Below, piece after piece: positions 38,672-45,837 of a stretch of 49,543 nucleotides of DNA. Every line of letters begins with the position of its first letter. Positions within the stretch are counted from its first letter, which is position 1. The notes below the pieces were generated by a model. It did no database searches and was not told where the DNA came from. It saw only the letters and a program-made list of their open reading frames with translations. The position numbers were made by a program, and so were the translations under genes. Source of the stretch: a virus. The DNA is taken from IMG/VR virus record IMGVR_UViG_3300038678_000142, positions 1-49,543 of that record; one strand, 5' to 3'.

Positions 38672-39544
38672 ATGACTACAGAAATGAAAGTGAAGGCGAT
38701 CGCACCGTGGTTCGGCTCCAAACGCAATCTTGCACCGGATATCATTGCTGAATTGGGTCCGCACCGCGCCTATTGGGAGCCGTTCTGCGGTTCAATTTCC
38801 GTGCTGCTTGCCAAGCCTCGAAGTTCAATGGAAACGGTAAACGATCTCAACGGCGACCTGGTGAACCTTGCACGCAGAATCCAAGACCCCAAAACCGGAC
38901 TGGATCTGTATCGACGTCTTCGGAGAACTTGGATGTGTTCCGACCTGTTCCGGGATTCGGCAGTCATTATTAAAGAGCATCCGTTCCAAGCAACTCCGGA
39001 GAGAGCGTTTCATTATTTTGTCTTTTGCTGGATGGGGCGCAACGGAGATTCGGGGACAACAAAAGTCGGATACCATTTCTGTAGGAGATTTACGAAAAAT
39101 GGTGGCCATGCAGCCACGCGGTTCAAGAATGTCGTCGATTCCATACCCGCTTTCAACGACAGGATGCGAAATATAACAATTCTCAATGATGACGGTTTCG
39201 GTCTTCTGGAAAGGATCGAGGATGCCGATGGCGTCGTTCTGTATCTCGATCCGCCATACATCGAGAAAGGTGCTAAATATGTCCACGATTTTAATCAGGA
39301 TGATCATGCTCGGCTTTCGGAACTGCTTCAGAGATTCAAGAAAACCCGCGTCGTAGTCAGTTACTATGAACACCCTTTGCTCGACAGTCTTTATCCAGGC
39401 TGGACGAAACGACGATTGAAGGCAACAAAAGCGATGGTCAATCAGGGGCGACGTGACAAGGGTGGCGCGGTAGCTGCTCCTGAAGTTCTTCTGATCAACG
39501 GCCCGAGTCTTGTCGAGTCATCCGGCCAAGGAAACCTGTTTTGA
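38672..39544 (+). CDS. N6-adenine DNA methyltransferase (Dam-like)
   Basis: A 290-aa enzyme that methylates adenine N6. FxGxK motif PWFGSKRNL (12-20) binds SAM and the catalytic DPPY is at 193-196 (LYLDPPYIEKGAKY); the region between holds the target-recognition domain. ATG 38672 is used; in-frame starts further upstream run through the neighbouring gene. Together with the cytosine enzyme it would give two layers of protection against host restriction. There is no cognate nuclease nearby, so these are likely orphan phage methylases. Confidence 0.9.
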   Translation: MTTEMKVKAIAPWFGSKRNLAPDIIAELGPHRAYWEPFCGSISVLLAKPRSSMETVNDLNGDLVNLARRIQDPKTGLDLYRRLRRTWMCSDLFRDSAVIIKEHPFQATPERAFHYFVFCWMGRNGDSGTTKVGYHFCRRFTKNGGHAATRFKNVVDSIPAFNDRMRNITILNDDGFGLLERIEDADGVVLYLDPPYIEKGAKYVHDFNQDDHARLSELLQRFKKTRVVVSYYEHPLLDSLYPGWTKRRLKATKAMVNQGRRDKGGAVAAPEVLLINGPSLVESSGQGNLF

Positions 39545-39618
39545 GTAATCGAGAAGCGGCACCTCCACGCGGGGGCGTGCGAAGGATGATATTTCAACCG
39601 TTTTGGAGAGTTGAGGCA

Positions 39619-39831
39619 ATGAAGAAGTTTATCGCGTATTTCATCGTCTGGACGTTTCGGTTTGCTGTCGGATTGTTCTACACGGCGGTAGCAGCCGGAC
39701 TCGGCTTCATTGTGATTACGCGATGGGATACCCCTTCTGTTTTAACTGGGGCTTTTGCCGTCGCAGGCATCCTTGTCTCGCTCTTTTCGTTGGCGTATGT
39801 GTACGAGTGGGCCAAGCGAATGACGCGGTAA
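39619..39831 (+). CDS. Small two-helix membrane protein
   Basis: A 70-aa protein with two membrane helices (FAVGLFYTAVAAGLGFIVI and VLTGAFAVAGILVSLFSLAYV), an N-terminal MKKF and a basic end (WAKRMTR). GAGG lies 2 nt before, and GGAGAG about 9 nt before, ATG 39619. A longer in-frame start (39541) overlaps the methyltransferase and is less likely. The topology fits a small holin; whether it is one is not shown. Confidence 0.55.
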   Translation: MKKFIAYFIVWTFRFAVGLFYTAVAAGLGFIVITRWDTPSVLTGAFAVAGILVSLFSLAYVYEWAKRMTR

Positions 39832-39861
39832 AACGCAGTTCCACGAACCAGACCGTCACCT

Positions 39862-39885
39862 CGCCGGTAAGCCACCCGGCGTTTT
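39862..39885 (+). terminator. Terminator after membrane protein gene
   Basis: CGCCGG (39862-39867) pairs with CCGGCG (39876-39881), followed by TTTT. Short but GC-rich. The region 39829-39870 also carries GCGGTAAAACGC and CACCTCGCCGGTAAG, a partial copy of the dispersed element. Confidence 0.5.
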
Positions 39886-39964
39886 GATTCGATGGCAAGA
39901 ATCATTCCGATGAGTGCCGTGTAAAATACTTGTTGAGCGGCAGCCAAAGTGGTGCGGAAAAGGG

Positions 39965-39991
39965 TTGGCGGTCTGGTTTTTTTGGTACACT
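39965..39991 (+). promoter_or_regulatory. Candidate promoter
   Basis: TTGGCG and TACACT are separated by 15 nt, shorter than the usual 17, in a 201-nt gap (39832-40032) after a terminator. The next gene has its own strong ribosome site 40 nt downstream. Weak evidence. Confidence 0.3.
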
Positions 39992-40032
39992 GCGAAGATA
40001 ACGACCTCATCACTGACTGGAGGATTGAAGCG

Positions 40033-40221
40033 ATGATTTTAAACGTAGGAGATTTAAGAAGAACCACGGCTGACTTGCCCGACGACACTACGATCATTTT
40101 TACTTTTACTCCAAAGGGTAAAGAGCAATTGGATGATGTTTTCGTCGATAGCGTGGATGTCGATCTTCAAGGACCGATTGTTTTGTTTCATCTTCACGAG
40201 GATGCAATGACCGTTCGATAG
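40033..40221 (+). CDS. 62-aa hypothetical protein
   Basis: A 62-aa acidic, beta-rich protein (MILNVGDLRRTTADLPDDTTIIFTF, then VFVDSVDVDLQGPIVLFHL). GGAGG 9 nt before ATG 40033 fixes the start; the 39949 start has none. Small two-sheet proteins of this composition are common in phages; role unknown. Confidence 0.6.
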   Translation: MILNVGDLRRTTADLPDDTTIIFTFTPKGKEQLDDVFVDSVDVDLQGPIVLFHLHEDAMTVR

Positions 40222-40306
40222 TGTCTTAATTTGAAACGCGAATTTTTTGCTTTGGCATGGAATTTGTGTTGATTGAGGCACTGTCCCTGAAAAAAGGGTA
40301 GTGAAA

Positions 40307-40546
40307 ATGACGGAAAGTGAACTCAAGAAAATTGCCGCGAGCTATGCCGTTGCAGCGGGCATCTCGCCTGAGAACCTAATAGATCGAATCATGTCACCTC
40401 ATTGGGAAAAGTCGTTCGGTCAATGGGAAAACCTGGTTCCTGAAGAGTTGCAACCCATTTGGGGTAGACTGACTATTCAGTCTCGTATTGCCGTATTTGT
40501 TGTTTGCGCTGAATCTCTACAAAACTCTCTCGAATTGATGGAGTAG
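40307..40546 (+). CDS. Hypothetical helical protein
   Basis: A 79-aa helical protein (ESELKKIAASYAVAAGI, ENLVPEELQPIWGRLTIQSRIAVFVVCA). ATG 40307 is used; an in-frame GTG at 40301 is possible. AGGG lies upstream. No motif recognised. Confidence 0.5.
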   Translation: MTESELKKIAASYAVAAGISPENLIDRIMSPHWEKSFGQWENLVPEELQPIWGRLTIQSRIAVFVVCAESLQNSLELME

Positions 40547-40582
40547 AGCCAACGATAACTAACGACCACCGTAATTTGTGGA

Positions 40583-40780
40583 ATGGGTGATGCGATGAGC
40601 GAAAGCCAGGGCAATGAGCTTGATCAAAAAAGATTCTATCGATGCTGTGACATGACCTGCGATGGCCTTGCCGATTCTCAGTATTTGCCGGACAGGAGTT
40701 TTTATTGCCCAAAGCACAGAAAGCAGTTGCAGGACGGTGGCCACACGTCGTTTATCCCAATCTATAAAAAGACTCGGTAA
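40583..40780 (+). CDS. Small zinc-binding protein
   Basis: A 65-aa protein with a Cys/His cluster: YRCCDMTCDG and FYCPKHRK, consistent with one zinc ion. ATG 40583 and 40595 are both in frame. No ribosome site is clear. Another small ribbon protein of this region. Confidence 0.45.
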   Translation: MGDAMSESQGNELDQKRFYRCCDMTCDGLADSQYLPDRSFYCPKHRKQLQDGGHTSFIPIYKKTR

Positions 40781-41002
40781 CAGACACTTCATTCATCCGT
40801 TTCCAGAGCAAGTCATTGTAACTCCCCTCCGCGACACGCCTTACATCTTTGCCAGAATTTTCGCAGGATGCCGCGACGTGCCGTGGTTATTTGGACTTGC
40901 AAATAAAATTCATGATGCGATAATCTGCGTTACCAGGGTGTCGATAGTTGAAATTATGAACTGAACCACGATGCCCTGGTAAGCTCGTGCTATAGCAAAA
41001 AA

Positions 41003-41038
41003 CCCCAGCAGGCATCACTGTCTCGCTGGGGTTTTTTT
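41003..41038. terminator. Strong terminator overlapping the next gene's ribosome site
   Basis: CCCCAGC (41003-41009) pairs with GCTGGGG (41025-41031), extended by A residues upstream and T residues (41032-41038) downstream, so it could act in both directions. The 3' arm GGGG is also the only Shine-Dalgarno candidate for the ATG at 41039. In the 202-nt stretch before it (40781-40982) I see no gene. Confidence 0.75.
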
Positions 41039-41329
41039 ATGGCATCCGAAAAGTCGAAAACAGCCTGGTGGATCATCGGACTTCTCAGCACGGCCATGAT
41101 TACAGGGGCAACATCCTGGTTTACGTTCGGCGGCGGAATTACGAAATCTGAAGCTGTGACGATCGTTCGACAGGTCAACGGCCAAGACAAGGTTGTGACG
41201 CGACTTGAAGTCTCGCAAATGATTCAGACTGAATCGCCATACCAAAAAGATAAATCTGGAATACAGCAGCAACTTCGCAGCATTGAAGACACGCTTGACC
41301 GTATCGTCAACAAGTTGGATGCGAGGTGA
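41039..41329 (+). CDS. Membrane-anchored coiled-coil protein, lysis-associated
   Basis: A 96-aa protein. One membrane helix (AWWIIGLLSTAMITGATSWFTF) near the N-terminus is followed by a soluble part that ends in a coiled coil (GIQQQLRSIEDTLDRIVNKL). The layout recalls phage spanin- or XhlA-like lysis accessories. It is followed 2 nt later by the hydrolase. Its ribosome site is inside a terminator hairpin, so translation may depend on that structure opening. Confidence 0.55.
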   Translation: MASEKSKTAWWIIGLLSTAMITGATSWFTFGGGITKSEAVTIVRQVNGQDKVVTRLEVSQMIQTESPYQKDKSGIQQQLRSIEDTLDRIVNKLDAR

Positions 41330-41331
41330 GC

Positions 41332-41883
41332 ATGATCCATAAATGGCACATCCCCATCTCCGGCTTCACCCAGGGCATCGACCGTGCGAACGGATTCGAC
41401 AAACTCTGGCTGAAACTTCGAGACAAAGCAGGTGAGAATGTCAGCGTGGTCACTCCGCAACGGTGGTCGGCTGACTTCGATTCGTTGGCCGACTTTATCG
41501 ACCGGATGAGTCCGGATGGGAAGACTCCGGAGATCAACATTTACGCCTATTCGTGGGGATGTGGTCGCGGATTTATCCAGCTTTCTGAGGAGCTTGGAAA
41601 GCGGGGGCTGATCGTCCTGAACGCTGTCCTCTGCGATCCGGTTTTCTACTCCCGGTGGCGTCCATGGCGGGCAATGGTCGCGTCACCGGCGATCACGATC
41701 CCGAAGAACGTGAATCAGGTCTACTGGTTCTACCAACGGCAAAACAGGCCCTGCGCGACGGAATTGCGTCCTTTGGCGAGTACGACGGCGATTGCCCCAG
41801 GGGTTGAGCTTCGACGTGAACACGCTTGGATGGACGATGCCCCGCAGTTTCACGAAAAGTGCATGGAGGTCGCGGCTATATGA
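41332..41883 (+). CDS. Alpha/beta hydrolase, possible lysis enzyme
   Basis: A 183-aa alpha/beta hydrolase. The nucleophile elbow is AYS74WGCG, a GxSxG variant with Ala at the first position. D102 (LCDPVFYSRW) and H164 (RREHAWMDDA) complete the triad. It lacks the long lid of most esterases. Location in the lysis region and the small size suggest a cell-envelope lipid or ester target, but no lysis domain is present. Start ATG 41332 has GCGAGG 5 nt upstream; GTG 41326 overlaps the previous stop. Confidence 0.7.
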   Translation: MIHKWHIPISGFTQGIDRANGFDKLWLKLRDKAGENVSVVTPQRWSADFDSLADFIDRMSPDGKTPEINIYAYSWGCGRGFIQLSEELGKRGLIVLNAVLCDPVFYSRWRPWRAMVASPAITIPKNVNQVYWFYQRQNRPCATELRPLASTTAIAPGVELRREHAWMDDAPQFHEKCMEVAAI

Positions 41884-43061
41884 AATGTTCAATTCTATTG
41901 CTACTCCTATTGTTGCCGGCGACCGTGAACGCCACAGAAGGTCCATCAGTCCCGGTCATGTGCCAGGAATGTAGTGCATCTTCATGCCGTACGTTTCGAG
42001 GAAGTGGAACCGTCATCCGATACGATCAACGCTATGCCTATGTCTTGACAAATAAACATGTCATCAAGAAAGATGGAGGTGTTCAATGGAAACAGAACAT
42101 CTTTATTTGGGCATATAGCCGGTATCATTCCGGCACAGTGATTGCCGTGGCGTCTGATTCGGACCTCGCCATCATTAAAGTACCTATTCGTACGGAACTG
42201 AACGTGCAAGTAGTTTCTCAAGTACCTCCACGTAACGGAGATTCAGTGACTTTGTCTTCATTCAAACATGGTTCCCGATTTCACCGAGATAACGGTCAGA
42301 TATATCTTACCCTTCCAGTACAGAATGGATATAAGCACGATCCGCATGCCGCCTACGTCACTATTTCCTCCGAACCGGGACAATCCGGAGGAGGTCTTAC
42401 TGATTACTCGGGTCAATTGATTGGAGTCAATTACGGTACGGAAGCAGAAGTATTTAATGGGATACGATATTCGTTGTCAGTTCGTTACGAACACGTAAAG
42501 AACTTCTTATTGAATTCCGGAATGATATCTCGACCACCTCCCATAAAACCGAAAGCACCTCCGCCTCCAAAGGAAAAGCCCAAATCAAAACTGTCTCCCC
42601 GCGACCCAATTGTGGTGAACCCGCCAAAGGAGAAGTTGTCGATACCTGTTGAGGAACCGAATCCTACGCCACCCCGGAAGCTGGTCGGAATTGCGCAGGT
42701 GGTTGAGAACAAAAGCAAAGAGGCCGGATTCCCTTGGGTCGAACTCGCATGGGCAGCGGTTGGTATTGCCATTCCCGCCGCAGGTTGGGCAAGGTCAGCA
42801 TACAAGGCGGCCAAAGTCGTGAAAGCAGTAAGAGGTGCGGTTCCGCAGGGGACTGACCGGACATTCGTTGTGGATGCACCACCGGTCACATCACCAACAC
42901 GAATCGACACGCAATTCGTGAATGTCGAGAGTGATAATTATCAGAGGGCACATCAGCAGGCCCGCCAGGAGATAGCGCGTCGCTACCCCGGTTCTCAGGA
43001 AATATTGGAGGCGGAGTTGAGTCTGACGGAACAGTTTTTGTCCGGACAACCAGCCAGTTAA
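41880..43061 (+). CDS. Secreted trypsin-like serine protease
   Basis: A 393-aa protein. A signal peptide (MKCSILLLLLLLPATVNA) precedes a trypsin-fold domain with H60 (TNKHV), D95 (SDLAIIKV) and S169 (EPGQSGGGL). After about residue 210 a proline-rich linker (PPPIKPKAPPPPKEKPK) leads to a helical region with a hydrophobic stretch (VELAWAAVGIAIPAAGWA) and a C-terminal helix. The protease would act in the periplasm or at the surface. Such an enzyme is unusual in phages; degrading receptor, envelope or lysis-inhibitor proteins is possible. Confidence 0.8.
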   Translation: MKCSILLLLLLLPATVNATEGPSVPVMCQECSASSCRTFRGSGTVIRYDQRYAYVLTNKHVIKKDGGVQWKQNIFIWAYSRYHSGTVIAVASDSDLAIIKVPIRTELNVQVVSQVPPRNGDSVTLSSFKHGSRFHRDNGQIYLTLPVQNGYKHDPHAAYVTISSEPGQSGGGLTDYSGQLIGVNYGTEAEVFNGIRYSLSVRYEHVKNFLLNSGMISRPPPIKPKAPPPPKEKPKSKLSPRDPIVVNPPKEKLSIPVEEPNPTPPRKLVGIAQVVENKSKEAGFPWVELAWAAVGIAIPAAGWARSAYKAAKVVKAVRGAVPQGTDRTFVVDAPPVTSPTRIDTQFVNVESDNYQRAHQQARQEIARRYPGSQEILEAELSLTEQFLSGQPAS

Positions 43062-43076
43062 AGCGGAGGAAAAACA

Positions 43077-43937
43077 GTGCCAGTAATCAATACAGATGCA
43101 GTTTTATGGTACAATGTGGGCGAATTCGGCCAGCTTGGATACGGGGTGCCGAACCCGTCCGACGATCCTGGTTCACTCAATCCGGCGATTATCGATCTGG
43201 TTGAATTGGCGGGTCGAAACCTTTTCGGAATCATGCACCACGAAGACTGTGACATGACTGTCCCGCCGTCGATCAATACGGTTCGGAGGATTCACAAGCT
43301 CTACGTTCGACTGGGGCAGATTCTTGTCTCCCGAGGAGTTCCGTCCGGCGAATTGAACATGGAGACGGATCATATCCAACCGGCTGGAGAAATCTTCAAG
43401 CTCTACCCGATTCCGTATTTCAAGGTGCGGAATAAGTTCATGAAGCGGTGGGCAGAGTTGATTCTGATGATGATCTCGGAAGCCATGCAGCACACTGAAA
43501 ACCGAAAGAGCATGGAAATTTCGGAGACGTTTGCGGGTGCGGTCGGTCAATACATGACTCGCGTGTATCGCAATCTGGCGTCCGAGTTGTTCGGAAAGAC
43601 TCGCGCTGAGGTTCACGTTCCGGGGTTCCTGCTGACAGAGCAGGAGCTTGCGGCCTACGATCCGAGCCAGTTCTTTACGTCGATGGAAATGATCGATACT
43701 GTCCCTCATCTCGGCCACGTCTTCACAGAGGACCGGCTCTCTGTGATTTCAAGCGGAATTCCCGTCACCAGCCTTCCGGAGTTGCTGCCTTGGCCGACAA
43801 ACCTGACCAGCTACTACAACGCAACAAAGGCGTTTCGTGACGCGAATAGCGATGACGCGAACGTGGATGATCCTACCGCAACGGCGGCACCAAGTCCTGG
43901 AGGTGGTCCGATCATTCCGCCACCACCTGGGGCGTAA
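43077..43937 (+). CDS. Structural protein of unknown role
   Basis: A 286-aa protein with GTG start and GCGGAGG 7 nt upstream. A beta-rich start (VLWYNVGEFGQLGYGVPNPSD) and helical core (MKRWAELILMMISEAMQHTENRKSMEI) end in a proline-rich tail (GGGPIIPPPPG). It lies between the protease and the fibre genes and is followed by a terminator. Virion location is probable but not shown. Confidence 0.5.
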   Translation: MPVINTDAVLWYNVGEFGQLGYGVPNPSDDPGSLNPAIIDLVELAGRNLFGIMHHEDCDMTVPPSINTVRRIHKLYVRLGQILVSRGVPSGELNMETDHIQPAGEIFKLYPIPYFKVRNKFMKRWAELILMMISEAMQHTENRKSMEISETFAGAVGQYMTRVYRNLASELFGKTRAEVHVPGFLLTEQELAAYDPSQFFTSMEMIDTVPHLGHVFTEDRLSVISSGIPVTSLPELLPWPTNLTSYYNATKAFRDANSDDANVDDPTATAAPSPGGGPIIPPPPGA

Positions 43938-43952
43938 CGCAGTAAACACAAC

Positions 43953-43985
43953 CCCGCTCTCACTCCCCAGTGAGGGCGGGATTTT
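43953..43985 (+). terminator. Terminator before fibre operon
   Basis: A 12-bp stem (43953-43964 with 43969-43980, one T-G wobble), CCCC loop and ATTTTAAC. The bases before it (CGCAGTAAACACAA) match the first half of the dispersed intergenic element. Confidence 0.8.
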
Positions 43986-44018
43986 AACGTAAACGGTGGA
44001 ACGAGGGATTACCGTATT

Positions 44019-44390
44019 ATGGCAGACATGCACGTAATAACTGGCCGCGACGAGAAATGGTCAATCGTCATGCACTTCGCGGTCCCAGACTCGAACAACG
44101 CAGTTGCCGTCAATTACCGCACTGCGATCATTAACAGCGGCATTGGCGGATCGACCGTGTTGATTGCTGGTGATGGCACGAATGGAACAATCGTTGCTGC
44201 TGAGTCAGCGAACATAGATTCAGGGGCAGTGTATGAGCATGTTGTGCCGTTCATTGTCGAAAGCGGTGGAACCTCAAATGCGGAACTGAGGGCCACTCTC
44301 AGGGCATTGTATGCCTCTGAAGAGACAACTGTGATTAACCGCTTGAAGAAACAGCTTCGGTACTTCGGACACACGGAGAGCAAAGCATAA
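44019..44390 (+). CDS. Virion protein of the fibre region
   Basis: A 123-aa beta-rich protein (WSIVMHFAVPDSNNAVAVNYR, GGSTVLIAGDGTNGTIVAAES). The stop overlaps the next start. It probably forms part of the tail fibre or baseplate; no specific motif. Confidence 0.55.
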   Translation: MADMHVITGRDEKWSIVMHFAVPDSNNAVAVNYRTAIINSGIGGSTVLIAGDGTNGTIVAAESANIDSGAVYEHVVPFIVESGGTSNAELRATLRALYASEETTVINRLKKQLRYFGHTESKA

Positions 44391-45016
44391 TGGCAACATT
44401 CACGCCGAATAAATCAAATAGTGTTGTGGTCCTTGCTCACCAAGCCGTGACCCACCCTGTGACGATTGTCGGGTCGTCCATCGCCGCACTCACCAAAAAG
44501 GCCGTGACGATTTTCATGTTTCACGGATTTGCAGAAGCAGGGGCTAACACTAACCCCGGCAAATTCAAAGTGCAGATTCGACCTGACGCTGGTGATGGAT
44601 CTGTAAACGAACATTGGGTCACGATTGCCACATTCGTGACCAGTTCTAATACGACTGTCAGTGAGGCGTTCACGGCCACGGAAGCGGCGGGCGTTAAGGT
44701 TTGTGCTGTCTCCTCAACGACTGGTTTCGCTGCGGAGGATAAGGTCTACATTCGCCACACCACATTAGCGAGCAGTGAATGGGCAGAGATTCAAGAAATC
44801 GTAACGAACACGTCCATTGATATTCTCGACGGTCTGACAGCGGAGCAAACAGCAGCCGCCAGCACGTTTTTCAGTGACGCCACCAATTTTATCTGTTCTC
44901 TGAATCTGAACGCAAACGAGTCTTATCGTGTCATCTGGTCTCACGAAGGCGCGACGGGAATGAACGGTCACGTCAAGGCATTGGCGATAACCCACGATTC
45001 GGACGGTTCCGCATGA
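44390..45016 (+). CDS. Virion protein, beta-sandwich type
   Basis: A 208-aa protein with repeated V/T-rich strands (SNSVVVLAHQAVTHPVTIVGSS, WVTIATFVTSSNTTVSEAFTA). It resembles a fibre-associated beta-sandwich. Overlaps the next gene by 4 nt. Confidence 0.55.
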   Translation: MATFTPNKSNSVVVLAHQAVTHPVTIVGSSIAALTKKAVTIFMFHGFAEAGANTNPGKFKVQIRPDAGDGSVNEHWVTIATFVTSSNTTVSEAFTATEAAGVKVCAVSSTTGFAAEDKVYIRHTTLASSEWAEIQEIVTNTSIDILDGLTAEQTAAASTFFSDATNFICSLNLNANESYRVIWSHEGATGMNGHVKALAITHDSDGSA

Positions 45017-45837
45017 GTTTTGTTTATGACGGACAAATTGACTGGGTTGATCCTGTCAACCGGCTCCACTGGCTCAACCGTGACCTTGAGGCGTGGTATC
45101 TGGCATTGCCGGGAATGGGTGGATCTAGCTGGCAAGACCTCACGAAAGCACATGATGCTGAATTTGTGAATGGGCCGTTATTTGTCAACACGCAGGACAG
45201 GCTCGGTGGATTTGGATCTGTTGAGTTCGATGGAGATGACGACCGTGCGGACACTGGAACAATAGCTGCTGTAATGATTGGTGCTGAACTGTCGCCGTTC
45301 ACAATTTGTATGCAAGTGTATTTCAGAACTATTACGAGCAACGACAGGATATTTGGTAGCGATGGCGTATCGCCGGGACGTTTTTATATCTCCACGCAAG
45401 CTGCGAGTGTGTTTTGGGGGCTTGGTTCCAAGTTTGGAAATCTTAGTTCCAATGCAGTTGTAACAGGTGTTTGGACGCATTTAGTGTGGACGTTTAGCGG
45501 TACGATTATTAAGTTTTATCTTGATGGTATCCAGACTGAAACATACGACTTTAGTGGAGACTCACTGACATGGGGCAGTGATACAATCCTCATCGGTGAT
45601 ATCCCCGGTGCTTCGTCGCAGCCGATGGACGGATATCTCGATGACATCCGGATTCTTAGGCGGGCCATATCGCCAGAAGAGGTAATTGAAGTTTGTAATG
45701 AATCAAGTCTTGGGCATCCCGGCACATTAAACCGGATCGAATCGATCAGCTATGCGGAGCCGGAAGCAGGTGGGACGCCGACTTCTCGCAGACTCCCGAG
45801 GGGTGAACTCCGTGGCATATTAAGAGGCGTAGTTTAG
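45013..45837 (+). CDS. LamG/concanavalin-like fibre protein
   Basis: A 274-aa protein. From about residue 55 (PLFVNTQDRLGGFGSVEFDGDDDR) to about 225 it follows the LamG/concanavalin-type jelly roll: GVWTHLVWTFSGTIIKFYLDG and YLDDIRILRRAISPEEV are the signature strands. These domains bind glycans or receptors. A short basic tail ends the protein. The next ATG follows the TAG directly, so the two are co-translated. Confidence 0.75.
   Translation: MSFVYDGQIDWVDPVNRLHWLNRDLEAWYLALPGMGGSSWQDLTKAHDAEFVNGPLFVNTQDRLGGFGSVEFDGDDDRADTGTIAAVMIGAELSPFTICMQVYFRTITSNDRIFGSDGVSPGRFYISTQAASVFWGLGSKFGNLSSNAVVTGVWTHLVWTFSGTIIKFYLDGIQTETYDFSGDSLTWGSDTILIGDIPGASSQPMDGYLDDIRILRRAISPEEVIEVCNESSLGHPGTLNRIESISYAEPEAGGTPTSRRLPRGELRGILRGVV

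Noticed and set aside
40250-40271. Sigma-54 promoter TTGGCATG-n4-TTGTG
   Set aside because: The -24 part matches, but TTGTG lacks the GC at -12, so this is a near miss.
40662-40964. 100-codon ORF overlapping the 40583 gene
   Set aside because: The translation has no coherent domain, and much of it lies in a gap without a ribosome site.
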